This document shows positions 1 through 9,730 of a stretch of 64,000 nucleotides of DNA, in pieces (position 1 is the stretch's first letter; each line of letters begins with the position of its first letter). Under the pieces are notes generated by a model. The model saw only the letters and a program-made list of their open reading frames with translations. It did no database searches and was not told the DNA's origin. This stretch comes from Streptomyces diastatochromogenes (lineage in GTDB: Bacteria > Actinomycetota > Actinomycetes > Streptomycetales > Streptomycetaceae): NCBI GenBank assembly GCA_026913215.1, contig JAPTYK010000001.1, positions 6,510,001-6,574,000 of the forward strand, written 5' to 3'. Made by a program: the position numbers and the translations under genes.

Positions 1-1960
1 AGCCGAGGCGGAAGGCGGACTCCACCGTGTGGTCGCCGTGGCTCAGCTCGCCGAGCAGCGTGGCGGTGTCGGCCAGCCGCGCCCCGAAGGCGCCCAGGCC
101 GTGCCGGGGCAGCGCGGCGAGCCGGGCCCCGACGATGCGCACGGCGAGCGGCAGACGGCCGCAGGACTCGGCCAGGGCTCGGGCGGCTTCGGGCTCCGCG
201 GCCACGCGCGCGGGGCCCGCGAGCGTACCGAGCAAAGTCACCGCCTCGGCCTCCGTGAAGACGTCCACGGCGAAGGAACGGGCACCGGGGACCGCGAGAT
301 GAGGGGCCCGGGTGGTGACGAGCACGGCGGAGCCCGCCGTCCCGGGCAGGAGCGGGCGGATCTGCGCGGCGTCCCGGGCGTCGTCCAGGACCAGCAGCAC
401 GCGCCGGTCCGCGAGCAGGGTGCGCAGCAGCGCGGCACGCTCCTCCGGGTCCAGCGGCAGTCGGTCGGACGGGGTGCCGAGCACGGAGAGCAGATCGGCG
501 AGCACACCGACCGGGTCCGCCGGAACGGCACCCGCACCCAGACCGACGTACAACTGCCCGTCGGGAAAGGCCGCGCGCAGGCCGTGCGCCACCTGGACGG
601 CGAGCGCGGTCTTGCCGACACCGCCGATGCCGGTGACGGTCGCCACCGCCATCGCCCGGCCGTGCCCGGGGCAGGCCTGGAGCAGGTGGTCCCGGATCTC
701 GCCGACGAGCCGCTCGCGCCCGGTGAAGTACCCGATGCCGGAGGGGAGCGGTGCGGCGGTCCTTCCCGCACGGCCCGGTCGGCCGCCCGCCCCCAGCGGT
801 GGTTTCCGCAGGTGGGCGATGGTCCCAGCGGGCTGATCCGGATGGACGTACGGGACCACGGAGCCGCCCGCGGCGGGGACTCCCGGTCGGCGGACCTCCG
901 TGGTGGCCGGACGGGACGGAGGAGCCGGACGGGACGAAGGAACCGGACGAGACGAGGAAGACGGAGGGGACGGGGAAGACGGAGGGGATGGGGGAGGCGG
1001 GCAGGGCGCGGAAGACGAGCGGGGTGAGGAAGACGGCTGGGGCGAGGGAGACGGCTGGGGCGAGGGAGACGTGCGGACGCCGGGGCTCCGGGCCGCGCGG
1101 GGAGGGGCCGTGCGGCCCGTACGGAGGCCGCGGCGCAGTTCCCTCAGTTCGGCGGACGGCCGCGCGCCCAGCTCCCTGGCCAGTACCTCGCAGGCCTCCT
1201 CGTACGCCCGGACCGCCTCCACCTGGCGGCCGGTGCGCTGCAGCGCCGTCATCAGCAGCCCGTGCGAGCGCTCCCGAAGGGGGAACTCGCCGACCATCGC
1301 GCGCAGTTCGGCCACCACCTCCCGTACCGCCCGAGTGCGAGGGCGGCGGCGCACAGTTCCTCGCGCGCCGCCGCCAGGGATTCCGTCAGCTGTTCGCGGC
1401 GGCGCTCCGCCCAGGGCCCCGGCACCCCGGCCAGGGGGACGCCCCGCCAGCGTCCGACCGCACGCGTCAGCCGCTCGTACACGGCCTCGGCCGAACCGTC
1501 CCGGTCCGCGTTCCCCCGCGCCTCCCTCACCTCCCTCACCTCCCGCGTCTCCCTCGTCTCCCGCGTCTCCCGTGCGAACGCCTCGGCGTCCACGGACACG
1601 TCCAGCGCCGACACCGGGAACCGGTAGCCGTCGTCCGAGGTGAGGATCAGCCCGCTCCGGGCCCGTGCCGCCGGTCCGGCTCCAGGGCCGCGCGCAGCCG
1701 CCAGACGTACGTGCGGACGGTCGAGGGCGCACTGCGCGGGCGGCCGCCGGTCCCCACACCCCGTCCACCAGCTGCCCGACCCCGACGACGTGACCGCGCC
1801 GCAGCACCAGCATCGCGAACACCGCCTGCTGCTGCGGCGGTCCGAGCTCGATCCGCTCTCCGTCCAGCCGGGCCCCGACCGGCCCCAGCAGCCGCACGTC
1901 CAGGTGCCCCGCCGCTCCCTTCGTTCCCGCCGCTTCCCCCGCCTCCGTCGGCCTCCGCAT
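1..1960 (-). CDS. AfsR/SARP-family transcriptional regulator (5' part; runs off left edge, frameshifted)
   Basis: The start is the ATG at 1958-1960, preceded on the minus strand by a GGAGAGG ribosome binding site. The order of domains is an OmpR-type winged helix (LDVRLLGPVGA, then AFAMLVLRRG-like sequence near 1800-1930), a bacterial transcriptional activator domain (YERLTRAVGRWRGVPLAG near 1450) and an NB-ARC ATPase with Walker A GIGGVGKTALAV near 620. Walker B is RVLLVLDDARDA near 400. This is the SARP architecture of AfsR, which activates secondary-metabolite or secreted-protein genes. The reading frame changes at least three times between 770 and 1700, most simply from sequencing indels. 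The C-terminus (TPR part, if present) lies outside the window. The divergent secreted DUF1906 gene is a possible target. Confidence 0.85.
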   Translation of the reverse strand, partial: MRRPTEAGEAAGTKGAAGHLDVRLLGPVGARLDGERIELGPPQQQAVFAMLVLRRGHVVGVGQLVDGVWGPAAARAVRPRPSARTSGGCARPWSRTGGTGPERADPHLGRRLPVPGVGAGRVRGRRGVRTGDAGDEGDAGGEGGEGGAGERGPGRFGRGRVRAADACGRTLAGRPPGRGAGALGGAPPRTADGIPGGGARGTVRRRPRTRAVREVVAELRAMVGEFPLRERSHGLLMTALQRTGRQVEAVRAYEEACEVLARELGARPSAELRELRRGLRTGRTAPPRAARSPGVRTSPSPQPSPSPQPSSSPRSSSAPCPPPPSPPSSPSPPSSSSRPVPSSRPAPPSRPATTEVRRPGVPAAGGSVVPYVHPDQPAGTIAHLRKPPLGAGGRPGRAGRTAAPLPSGIGYFTGRERLVGEIRDHLLQACPGHGRAMAVATVTGIGGVGKTALAVQVAHGLRAAFPDGQLYVGLGAGAVPADPVGVLADLLSVLGTPSDRLPLDPEERAALLRTLLADRRVLLVLDDARDAAQIRPLLPGTAGSAVLVTTRAPHLAVPGARSFAVDVFTEAEAVTLLGTLAGPARVAAEPEAARALAESCGRLPLAVRIVGARLAALPRHGLGAFGARLADTATLLGELSHGDHTVESAFRLG

Positions 1961-2024
1961 GACCACCTCTCCCCCCCCGGCCCAAGTCCCCCGACAGGCC
2001 GCTGACCAGCAGTAGGCCAGTCCC

Positions 2025-2057
2025 CGATCGACGGCCGATCAACAAACGGTCAACGAC
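2025..2057. promoter_or_regulatory. Candidate SARP operator: three heptamers in 11-bp phase
   Basis: CGATCGA (2025-2031), CGATCAA (2036-2042) and CGGTCAA (2047-2053) are each separated by exactly 4 bp, giving the 11-bp period typical of SARP binding sites. On the minus strand they read TTGACCG, TTGATCG and TCGATCG. They lie between the SARP start (1960) and the divergent secreted protein (2225), so autoregulation or control of the neighbour is possible. The spacing is seen directly; binding is inferred. Confidence 0.5.
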
Positions 2058-2224
2058 CGGACGGCAGGGCGTTCCACGGGGCCGGGACCGTGCCACCCGG
2101 GCCGTCCGGCGCCGATCGCCCTCCGTTACAGTGCGATCTGCTCCGCACGGGCGGAGCGCACCATGCGTCGAGCCGCTCCGCCGGCCGCGGCCGCGTGCCG
2201 CGTTTTCCTATGAATGAGGTGGGT

Positions 2225-3054
2225 ATGGCCGGGCACCGGCTTTCCAAGAAGCGCCGCTACATCGCGGCGGCGACGGGAGCCGCCGTCGCCGCGGTGGGCG
2301 CCGTCGTCGCCGCGCAGACCTCGATGGCGGCCACCACCTGGCCCGCCCAGAAGACCTTCACCGGCCGGGCGTTCGACACCTGCACGGCCCCCTCCCTCGC
2401 CGCCATGAAGGCGTGGAAGGGCGACGGCTTCTACGGCGGCGCCGCGGTGTACGTCGGAGGCAAGAACCGAGGCTGCGCGCAGCCGAACCTCACCGCGTCC
2501 TGGGTGAAGTCGGTCAGCGCCGCGGGCTGGAAGCTCATCCCGCTCTACGTCGGCGCCCAGCCGCCCTGCCAGACCAGCGCCAACCCCGAGAAGCTCACGG
2601 CCTCCACCGCGGCGTCCCTCGGCGTCGCCGACGCCACGGACGCGGTGGCCAAGGCGTCGGCGCTCGGCATGAAGGCCGGCAGCCCGATCTTCCTCGACAT
2701 GGAGCCGTACGACATCACGAACAAGTCCTGCAACGACGCCGTGCTGACGTACGTCCGCTCCTTCACCAAGACGCTGCGCGCCAAGACCTACCGCGGCGGC
2801 TTCTACGGCTTCACCAGCTCCAGCGCCAAGGCCGTCGCCACCGCGACCGACCGCACCGACCTGCCGGGCAACCTCTGGTACGCGCTGTGGGACAAGCAGA
2901 ACACCACCACCGCCGACTGGCCCTGGGGCGCCGGCCAGTACACCGACCACAGCCGCGCCACCAGTACCTGGTCAACAGCAAGGAGACCCGCGGCGGCTAC
3001 ACCCTCACCGTCGACCAGGACGCCTGGGACGGCCCCGTCGCCCTCGTCGGCTGA
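2225..3054 (+). CDS. Secreted DUF1906 (glycoside-hydrolase-like) protein
   Basis: The ATG at 2225 is preferred over the one at 2210 because GAGGTGGG sits directly before it. The N-terminus is a signal peptide with KKRR followed by a hydrophobic Ala/Val stretch ending near TSMA-AT. The mature part fits DUF1906, a TIM-barrel glycoside-hydrolase-like domain: it has FDTCTAPSLAAMKAW, GGAAVYVGG, IPLYVGAQ, PIFLDMEPYD (the acidic DxE position) and GGFYGFTSS. Members are exported cell-wall-associated proteins of uncertain substrate. One base is missing near 2957 (GCGCCACCAG should be GCGCCCACCAG). After it the end reads HQYLVNSKE to DGPVALVG and stops at 3054. It is divergent from the SARP gene. Confidence 0.8.
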
Positions 3055-3633
3055 GGGCTGAGGGGGGCGGCCGGAGGGCCGCCGGCCTCACCGACCGTTA
3101 CCGGGCGCTTGCGGGCGAGGCCGACGTACACCCGGACACGGGTGCGAGGACGGGGCGGGCCCGGGGACCGGCGCCCCCCGTCCGGGAGTCCCCGACGGAC
3201 CCGGAGCGGGTGCGGTACGGGTGCGCCGGAGGGCGTGCGCGCCTCCTGGGGCGAGGGGCGGCGACGGGCCGCCCTCCTCCGGGGATTCCGGCCGGGAGGA
3301 TTTCCGCAGGGGGCGGAGGCGTGAGAACGCCTCCGCCCCCTTCCGTTCCCGCCCCCTCCCGCTCGGCGGAGCCCCCGGCGGGGAACTCTTCGCGCCATGG
3401 CGTCGACTTTCGGCCGATCGTTCTCGGCCGGTCGTGTGAGGGGCGATACCAGAGCGGCCCGCTCTACGGGTAAGTTTGTCAACTGCGCACCGCACCTGAA
3501 CGGTTGACGACTACAGTGTGTGGCTGATGATCATCGGTAGGCTCGTCGCACGTCTGTAGAACACCCTCCCCGTAGACCCCGCAGCACACACCCCCGCAGT
3601 ACGCCGACCCCTGGGCACGTACCAAGGACACTC
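3055..3633. other. Intergenic region, no gene seen
   Basis: This 579-nt gap separates the DUF1906 gene from the conservon. Apart from the hairpin at 3309-3340 I see no coding sequence. Open frames here have no protein-like composition. The conservon promoter should lie in its last 200 nt; TTGACG at 3504-3509 and TACAGT at 3512-3517 are present but are not in a canonical -35/-10 arrangement with each other. Confidence 0.6.
3309..3340 (+). terminator. 13-bp hairpin terminator
   Basis: A perfect 13-bp stem (GGGGGCGGAGGCG at 3309-3321 with CGCCTCCGCCCCC at 3328-3340) closes a TGAGAA loop. It follows the DUF1906 gene by about 250 nt and has no strong T-tract, as is common for Streptomyces terminators. 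Confidence 0.7.
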
Positions 3634-5543
3634 ATGTCTCAACTTCGCGCACCCGCCTCGCGGCCCGATCGACGCGAGGGCGGGCGGCACGGCCGCCAGG
3701 CGCCCGCTCCGCCACCGGCACTCACGGCAACCCCCGGCGCAGACCCCGGCACTGCTTCCCACGGAAGCCCGCATACGCCCCCAACTCCTGCGCACCTCCG
3801 TACTTCCCGCCGTCGCGGTGGCCCTCGGAGGGGCGGCGGCGGTCCTCTTCACCATCCGCTCCACGGGAGCCAGCCCCACCCCGCGCTCTGGGCCGCGCTC
3901 ACCGGCGCCGCCGCCCTCACCATCGCCTCCGTGACGGCCGCCGCGCTCGGCGCGGACCGGGCCGCCAAGGCCGTGCTCGACCGCTGCAACTCCTGCGCCG
4001 CACCACCGTCCGCGGACAGGGCGAACTCCAGTCGGTCGTCGAACAGTTGCGCAAGGGAGAGGGGCTCCCGCCCCGCCCCGCGCAGCCGGCCGCCCCCGTC
4101 TCGGGCGACGAGTTCGACCTGCTCTCCCAGGAGCTGAACCGGTCCCACGAGGCCGCCGTGGCGGCCGTCGTCCAGGCCTCCCGGCTCTCCAGCAGCGTCG
4201 GCAACGAACAGAAGGTCGAGGTCTTCGTCAACCTCGCCCGGCGCCTGCAGTCCCTGGTCCACCGCGAGATCCAGCTCCTCGACGAACTGGAGAACGAGGT
4301 CGAGGACCCGGAGCTGCTCAAGGGCCTGTTCCACATCGACCACCTGGCCACCCGCATCCGCCGCCACGCCGAGAACCTCGCCGTGCTCGGCGGCGCCATC
4401 TCCCGCCGCCAGTGGTCGAATCCGGTCACCATGACCGAGGTGCTGCGCTCCTCCATCGCCGAGGTCGAGCAGTACCCGCGCGTCAAGCTGGTCCCCCGAT
4501 CGACGGTACGCTCCGGGGCCATGCCGTGGCCGACGTCATCCACCTCCTCGCCGAACTCGTCGAGAACGCGACGCTGTTCTCCGCGCCCAACACGACGGTG
4601 CTGCTGCGCGCCCAGTACGTCACCGCGGGCCTCGCGATCGAGGTCGAGGACCGGGGCCTGGGCATGCCCGTCACCGAGCAGAACAAGATGAACGCGCTGC
4701 TCGCCGACCCCGACCAGGTCAACGTCGCGCACCTGCTCCAGGACGGCCGCATCGGACTCTTCGTCGTCTCGGCGCTCGCCCGCCGCCACGGCATCGCCGT
4801 ACGCCTCCAGTCGAACATCTACGGCGGCGTCCAGGCCGTCCTCGTGCTCCCGCAGGGCCTCCTCGGCGCCGACCCCGAGGGCCTCGCCCAGCACGAGCGC
4901 CAGGCCGCCGCGACCGCCGGTTCCACGGCGATCCCGCCCGGCCAGGTGCAGATCCAGCCGCAGGACCGGCCCGCCGCCCCGGCACCGATGCCGCCCCGGC
5001 ACCGGTCCAGCCCCGGCCCCCGCCCCGGTCGCGGCCCACGCCCCGGCCCGCCCGCGGACGCCCGCCGTCGACGGCCCGATCGGGAACGCCGCCCGATCGG
5101 GACGCCCCCACCCTCGGCACCCCGGCCGCCGCCCCCGCGCCCACCCCCTCCCGGAGCGGGCCGCCGCCCGCCACGAGGAGACCCCGGCCCGTACGCGTAC
5201 CCCCGTACGCAGACGCAGCCGAACGGCTACGGGAACCCCGGCCACGCCCCCGCGGCACCGGCGCGGCCGCTCGTCGCCGAGCACACCGGCCCGCCGGAGC
5301 ACCTGCTCTCCCGCTCCCCCGGCTCCCCGTGCCGAGGACGACGGCCGGCCCCTGCTCCCCAAGCGGCGCGCACAGGAGCACATCGTCCCGCAGCTGAGGG
5401 ACGAGCCCGTGACCCGCAGGCCCGAGGAGCACGCCCTGCACGACCCGGGCCTGATGGCCGCGTTCCAGCGCGGCATCGGCCTCGCCGAATCCCAGCCCGC
5501 CCCCCATGAATCGCTGCGTCCCGGCGACGCGCACAAGGAGTAG
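3634..5543 (+). CDS. cvnA: Conservon histidine kinase-like protein CvnA (frameshifted)
   Basis: First gene of a conservon. These operons encode membrane-associated complexes resembling eukaryotic G-protein signalling. Two hydrophobic segments (VLPAVAVALGGAAAVLFTI and ALWAALTGAAALTIASV) are followed by a coiled dimerisation region (QELNRSHEAAVAAVVQAS) and a HATPase domain. The domain has N-box HLLAELVENATLFSAP, G1 EVEDRGLGMP and G2 GRIGLFVVSALARRHGI. After it comes a long Pro-rich tail. Frame breaks occur near 3780, 4000, 4500 and 5330. The last segment (QLRDEPVTRRPEEHALHDP) runs to the TAG at 5541-5543, six bases before cvnB. The start ATG at 3634 has no strong ribosome binding site, so the N-terminus is less certain. 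Confidence 0.85.
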
Positions 5544-5549
5544 ATCACC

Positions 5550-5984
5550 ATGGCGAGCAATGTGCCGACCGGCCATTCCTCGGACCTCGACTGGCTGCTC
5601 AGCGGCCTCGTGCAGCGGGTCCCGTACACCCGCAGCGCCGTCCTGCTCTCCTCCGACGGTCTCGTGAAATCCGTGCACGGCCTCGACCCCGACGCCGCCG
5701 ACCACATGGCGGCCCTCGCCTCCGGGCTCTACTCGCTCGGCCGCAGCGCGGGCGCCCGGTTCGGCGACGGCGGCGAGGTCCGCCAGGTGGTCGTGGAGCT
5801 CGACTCCACCCTCCTGTTCGTCTCCACCGCGGGCTCCGGCACCTGTCTGGCCGTCCTCGCCGGGCGCGAGGCGGACGCCGCCGTCCTCGGCTACGAGATG
5901 GCGATGCTCGTCAAGAGCGTCCGGCCGTACCTGGTCACCCCCGCCCGGCAGGCCGCCGGAGCGGTGGGCGGTCTCGGGCAGTAG
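5550..5984 (+). CDS. cvnB: Roadblock/LC7-domain protein CvnB
   Basis: Intact 144-residue protein. It shows the roadblock/LC7 pattern of conservons: LDWLLSGLVQRVP, SAVLLSSDGLVKSVHGLD, AADHMAALASGLYSLG, QVVVELDSTLLFVSTAGSG and LGYEMAMLVKSVRPYL. In this family it interacts with the partner GTPase and kinase-like protein. It lies 6 nt after cvnA and 2 nt before cvnC, so it is clearly cotranscribed. Confidence 0.93.
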   Translation: MASNVPTGHSSDLDWLLSGLVQRVPYTRSAVLLSSDGLVKSVHGLDPDAADHMAALASGLYSLGRSAGARFGDGGEVRQVVVELDSTLLFVSTAGSGTCLAVLAGREADAAVLGYEMAMLVKSVRPYLVTPARQAAGAVGGLGQ

Positions 5985-5986
5985 AC

Positions 5987-6358
5987 GTGACGTCCCCCCA
6001 GGAAGGGCCCTGGCTCGACGACGCGGCCGGGCGGCTGATCCGCCCGTACACCGTGAGCGGCGGCCGGACCAAACCCACCACCGCGCTGGACCTGCTGTCC
6101 CTGGTGATGGCGACCGGATCGTCACCCCAGGCGCACATGGGGCCCGAGCACAGCCTGGCCCTCGGGCTGTGCGAAGGGCCCACCTCGGTGGCCGAGATCG
6201 CGGCGCACTTACGGCTCCCGGCCGTCGTCACCAAGGTCCTGCTCTCCGATCTCGTGGACTGCGGGGCGCTGACCGCCCGGGCACCCCGCTTCCACGCCAA
6301 TCCAACCGACCGTTCCTTGCTGGAGGCAGTGCTCGATGGCCTACGACAACGGCTCTGA
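5987..6358 (+). CDS. cvnC: DUF742 protein CvnC, with a TTA codon
   Basis: Intact 123-residue DUF742 protein starting at GTG 5987. It has LIRPYTVSGGRTKP near the start, then a winged-helix-like middle (EGPTSVAEIAAHL, VVTKVLLSDLVDCGAL) and ends LLEAVLDGLRQRL. The leucine codon at 6209-6211 is TTA, which in Streptomyces is read only by the bldA tRNA. Translation of this gene, and by polarity perhaps of the downstream genes, may therefore depend on development. It overlaps cvnD by 23 nt. Confidence 0.92.
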   Translation: MTSPQEGPWLDDAAGRLIRPYTVSGGRTKPTTALDLLSLVMATGSSPQAHMGPEHSLALGLCEGPTSVAEIAAHLRLPAVVTKVLLSDLVDCGALTARAPRFHANPTDRSLLEAVLDGLRQRL

Positions 6359-6959
6359 GCGCCACGACAGTTTCGCCGGCGACCCCTTCCCCACCGCACT
6401 CAAGATCCTGGTGGCGGGCGGATTCGGCGTGGGCAAGACGACCCTCGTGGGCGCGGTCAGCGAGATCGAACCGCTGAGCACCGAGGAGCTGCTCACCTCG
6501 GTCAGCGCGGCCACCGACAGCCTGGAGGGCGTGGAGTCCAAGACGACGACCACCGTCGCCATGGACTTCGGCCGGATCACGCTCGACAAGCGCCACGTCC
6601 TGTACCTCTTCGGCACCCCCGGCCAGGAGCGTTTCTGGTTCATGTGGGACGAGCTCTCCGAGGGCGCGCTCGGAGCGATCGTCCTCGCCGACACCCGCAG
6701 GCTCCAGGAGTGCTTCTCCGCCGTGGACTTCTTCGAACGGCGCGGGATCCAGTTCATCGTGGCGGTCAACGAGTTCGACGGCGCCTACCGCTACGAGCCG
6801 GACGAGATCCGGTCCGCCCTCGACCTCAAGCCGGAGGTGCCGGTCGTCCTCTGCGACGCCCGGATCTCCAGCTCCGGCATCCGCACCCTGCTGACCCTCG
6901 TGCAGCATCTGCTCACCACCATCCCGGACACCGTGCCGAGCTACGGAGCCACGCCATGA
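6336..6959 (+). CDS. cvnD: Conservon GTPase CvnD
   Basis: Intact 207-residue small GTPase of the conservon type. P-loop GGFGVGKTTLVG lies at residues 28-39. The switch II region is LFGTPGQERFWFMWDEL, where the usual Asp of DxxG is missing as is typical in this family. NEFD is the NKxD-like base-recognition motif. It binds GTP and docks to the CvnA/B/C membrane complex. The start overlaps cvnC, and its TGA overlaps the ATG of the following GAF gene. Confidence 0.93.
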   Translation: MAYDNGSERHDSFAGDPFPTALKILVAGGFGVGKTTLVGAVSEIEPLSTEELLTSVSAATDSLEGVESKTTTTVAMDFGRITLDKRHVLYLFGTPGQERFWFMWDELSEGALGAIVLADTRRLQECFSAVDFFERRGIQFIVAVNEFDGAYRYEPDEIRSALDLKPEVPVVLCDARISSSGIRTLLTLVQHLLTTIPDTVPSYGATP

Positions 6960-7524
6960 CCTACGACCCGACCGGTCACCTCCTGCTGACCCCCATCGAC
7001 AAGGAGGCGCCGGCCCGCGTGCAGCGGCTGCGCGAACTCGGTCTGGGGGAGCGGCCGGACCCGGCGTTCGACGACTTCGCCCACCGGCTCGCCGAGGTGA
7101 CCGGCGCCCCCTTCTCGATGGTGAACTTCATCGACGAGAACCGGCAGTTTTTCGCGGGGCTGCACACCCCCGAGGGCACCCACTCCGGCAGCGACCTGGG
7201 CGCGGCCGCCGCGGGCGGCGGCGTCGGCCGCTTCATGGCCCGTGACCACGGCTACTGCCCGCACGTGGTGGTGCGCCGCAAGGCCCTGGTCTTGAGGACG
7301 TCTGCGACTACCCGCGGTTCGCGGGCAACCCGGTCGTGGACGAGATCGGCATCCGCTCGTACATGGGCGCCCCGCTGATCGACCGTACGGGCGTCGCGCT
7401 CGGCACCATCTGCGTGGTGGACACGGACGTACGCCCCTGGGGGCGGGCCGGCCTGGAGACGATCAAGGCGATGGCGGCGGAGCTCGTGGAGCAGATCCAC
7501 CGCCGCGAGGACGGCATGTTCTGA
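6956..7524 (+). CDS. GAF-domain protein, fifth conservon gene (one frameshift)
   Basis: The ATG at 6956 overlaps the cvnD stop (ATGA). The product of about 190 residues is one GAF domain: FDDFAHRLAEVTGAPFSMVNFIDENRQFFAGL at the front, and IRSYMGAPLIDRTGVALGTICVVD at the back. One base is missing near 7293 (GGTCTTGAG should give VLEDVCDYPRF). GAF domains bind small ligands or haem and act as sensors. Many conservons end instead with a cytochrome P450, so this one belongs to the GAF-ending type. It is followed by a 38-nt perfect palindrome. Confidence 0.85.
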
Positions 7525-7545
7525 CCGCCGGATCCTTCGCGCACT

Positions 7546-7583
7546 GGGAGCCCCGGTACGGCAGCTGCCGTACCGGGGCTCCC
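7546..7583. terminator. Bidirectional terminator, perfect 38-nt palindrome
   Basis: GGGAGCCCCGGTACGGCAG (7546-7564) is followed directly by its exact reverse complement (7565-7583), giving a 19-bp stem. It lies between the converging conservon and acyl-CoA dehydrogenase and can serve both. Confidence 0.85.
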
Positions 7584-7601
7584 GGGCCGTGGGGGTGGGG
7601 A

Positions 7602-8809
7602 TCAGACGTGCGCCGGTTCCCGCTCCGGGGTGCGGACCAGCTCGGAAAGCCGCTCCGACCAGCTGCCCTTGTCCTGGCCGAGGGCGACCTCGGCCAGCCG
7701 CAGGAGCTGGACGTCGGAGGTGCCGGCCGGGGCGAAGATGTGGTGCGCGTCGCGCAGGTACCGCTCGATGGCCCGGTCGGTGAAGAGACCGGCCGCCGCG
7801 TGGATCTCCATGGCGTTGCGACCGGAGTCGATCGCCGACTCGACGTTGACGAGCTTGGCGTTCATCAGCTCGGTGTCGCAGGAGAGGCCCTGGTCGAGCA
7901 GGTGCACGGCGTGGTACGCGGCCAGCCGGGCGGTCATCAGCCGGGACTGCATCTGCCCCAGCTTCAGCTTGACCGTGGGCAGGTCGTGGAGCGGTTTGCC
8001 GTAGCGGATGCGCTCGGAGGCGAAGCGGGTGGTCTCCTCCAGGATCGCCCGGTGGATGCCGAGGGAGACGGCGGTGAGGTTGGCCCGGCCGTACAGCACG
8101 CTGGAGGAGTACGCGACGGCGAGGCCGTCGCCCTCGTCGCCCAGCCGGTTGGAGGCCGGCACCCGGCAGTTCTCGAAGATCAGCTCGCCGAAGCTGAAGC
8201 CGTGGAGGCCCATGGCCGGCTGCTGCGGACCGGTCCTGAAGCCGGGGCGATCGGATTCGACCAGGAAGGCGGTGAGCCCCTTCGATCCCGGACCGGTCCT
8301 GACCACGACGCCGTGCAGATCGCCGACGTGGCTGTTGCCGACGTAGACCTTGCTGCCGTTGAGGATGTAGTCGTCGCCGTCCCGGACCGCGCTGGCGCTC
8401 ATGCCGAGGACGTGACCGCCGGACTCGGGCTCGGTGACCGCGATGGTCGGCAGGCAGGCACCGGCGGCGATCTCCGGGAGCCAGGTCTTGCGCTGCTCGT
8501 CGCTGCCGAAGTGGACGATCTTGGCCGTGCCCAGCTGCGAGGCCTGGACCATGGCGCCCATGGCGCCGCTGACCCGGAGAGCTCCTCGATGATGATCGTC
8601 TTGGCCAGGTGGCCGGCGCCCATCCCGCCGTACTCCTGGCTGATTGTCGCGCCCAGCCAGCCCTGCTCGGCGATCTTCCGGGACAACTCGTGGTGGACCG
8701 TCCGCGACTCTTCCATCTCGGCTATTCGCGGTCGGACCTCACGCTCGGCGAAGTCGCGGACCGTTTCCCTGAGCTCATGATGCAGTCGGCTGTTGAAGTA
8801 ATTGTTCAT
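7602..8809 (-). CDS. Acyl-CoA dehydrogenase family protein (one frameshift)
   Basis: ATG 8807-8809 follows GGAGGACTCGT. Domains in order: helical N-domain (LRETVRDFAEREVRPRIAEM, GWLGATISQEYGGMGAG), beta-domain (PTIAVTEPESGG, YILNGSKVYVGN) and C-domain (RIRYGKPLHDLPTVKLKLGQM, ending IFAPAGTSDVQLLRLAEVALGQ). It should oxidise acyl-CoA or acyl-carrier-linked substrates using FAD. In the QIYGGTS-like segment, FAPAGTSDVQ is the counterpart. One C is missing near 8575 in a CCCGGG context. It stands alone, about 580 nt from the next feature, and no pathway partner is adjacent. The catalytic base was not identified with certainty. Confidence 0.85.
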
Positions 8810-9390
8810 ACGAGTCCTCCCCTGCGAATCGCCCGCTCGGCGAGTTGTCCGAGCAGGTGGAGCATCGGCAGTGGTCCCGTCCCGAACAGGCCGACCCATT
8901 CATGGTGTTGATCTTTCCGGAACGGATCAATATCGCCACGGAGTTTGTCTGAAACAGGCGTGGTTGACGATCGTGTCTGGCTGTGTTTCGTGTGCTCTTG
9001 GCCTGCTCGACCTGGTCCCGAGTCCCTTCCCCATGGTCATCTTTCTGCCACATGCCAACGGCAACAAAGTCGCGGGCATATGGCGATGAGCCCTTCCGTA
9101 TCGCCACATGCGTCACTACTTCCCCAGAGTGCTGACATTCCAGAAGCCCTCCGCCCCCCTTTCCGCCCAGGTGGCGCCGCCCTCCGGCCCGCCGAACCCC
9201 CTCCCGCCCCCACCGGCGCGGGCGCGCGGCGCACTCCGGGGCGCGAGGGCGCGTCACGGAGAGTGAGCGTCGCCCGTCCGGCGCGTCACCCGCACACGAG
9301 CGCCGGGAAACGCGTGCATGACCACCGGGGAAAGTGCGGTATGGTTCTCATGCACGTTCGGCCGGGGGAAACCCCAGGTCAGACGGGTAT
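8810..9390. other. Intergenic region, no gene seen
   Basis: This 580-nt gap lies between the acyl-CoA dehydrogenase start and tRNA-Pro. Its lower GC around 8900-9100 (for example GGAACGGATCAATATCGCC) suggests a regulatory leader. No convincing protein or hairpin is visible. The tRNA promoter should lie within its last 70 nt. Confidence 0.5.
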
Positions 9391-9463
<73 letters not shown>

Positions 9464-9478
9464 CTCGAAAGAGTCGTA

Positions 9479-9522
9479 GACCGAGGGACCGTTTCAGAGT
9501 GATCTGAAACGGTCCCTCGGTC
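9479..9522 (+). terminator. Rho-independent terminator after tRNA-Pro
   Basis: A perfect 20-bp stem (9479-9498 with 9503-9522) closes a GTGA loop and is followed by GTTTTCC. It lies 15 nt after the tRNA. Confidence 0.9.
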
Positions 9523-9620
9523 GTTTTCCGGGTCGGCCGGGGCGCGGTCGGGGATCGGCCGGAGGTCGGCCGGAGCCGGTCGGGGGTCGGCCGAGGGGTT
9601 GGATCGGGGCCCGTGTCGCA

Positions 9621-9649
9621 TCAACTCATCTGTTCTGGGGGTGAGTTGA
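9621..9649. promoter_or_regulatory. Inverted repeat upstream of the copper oxidase gene
   Basis: TCAACTCA (9621-9628) and TGAGTTGA (9642-9649) are separated by 13 nt and lie about 80 nt before the oxidase start. They could be a repressor or activator site. The function is inferred only from position and symmetry. Confidence 0.35.
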
Positions 9650-9730
9650 ACTGAGCTGACCTATGTTCTAGGGATTCGCAGCGGTTCACGGTTCGCGGTC
9701 CACGATTCGCGGTTCGCCCAGGAGGTCCGA

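Noticed and set aside
29..1962. Plus-strand open frames of 332 and 403 codons
   Set aside because: They are antisense to the SARP-family gene and strongly biased to Arg/Gly/Pro. The minus strand carries recognisable domains.
3476..3543. A sigma-70 promoter for the conservon
   Set aside because: TTGTCA, TTGACG, TACAGT and TAGGCT are all present but no pair has 16-19 bp spacing, so no promoter was called.
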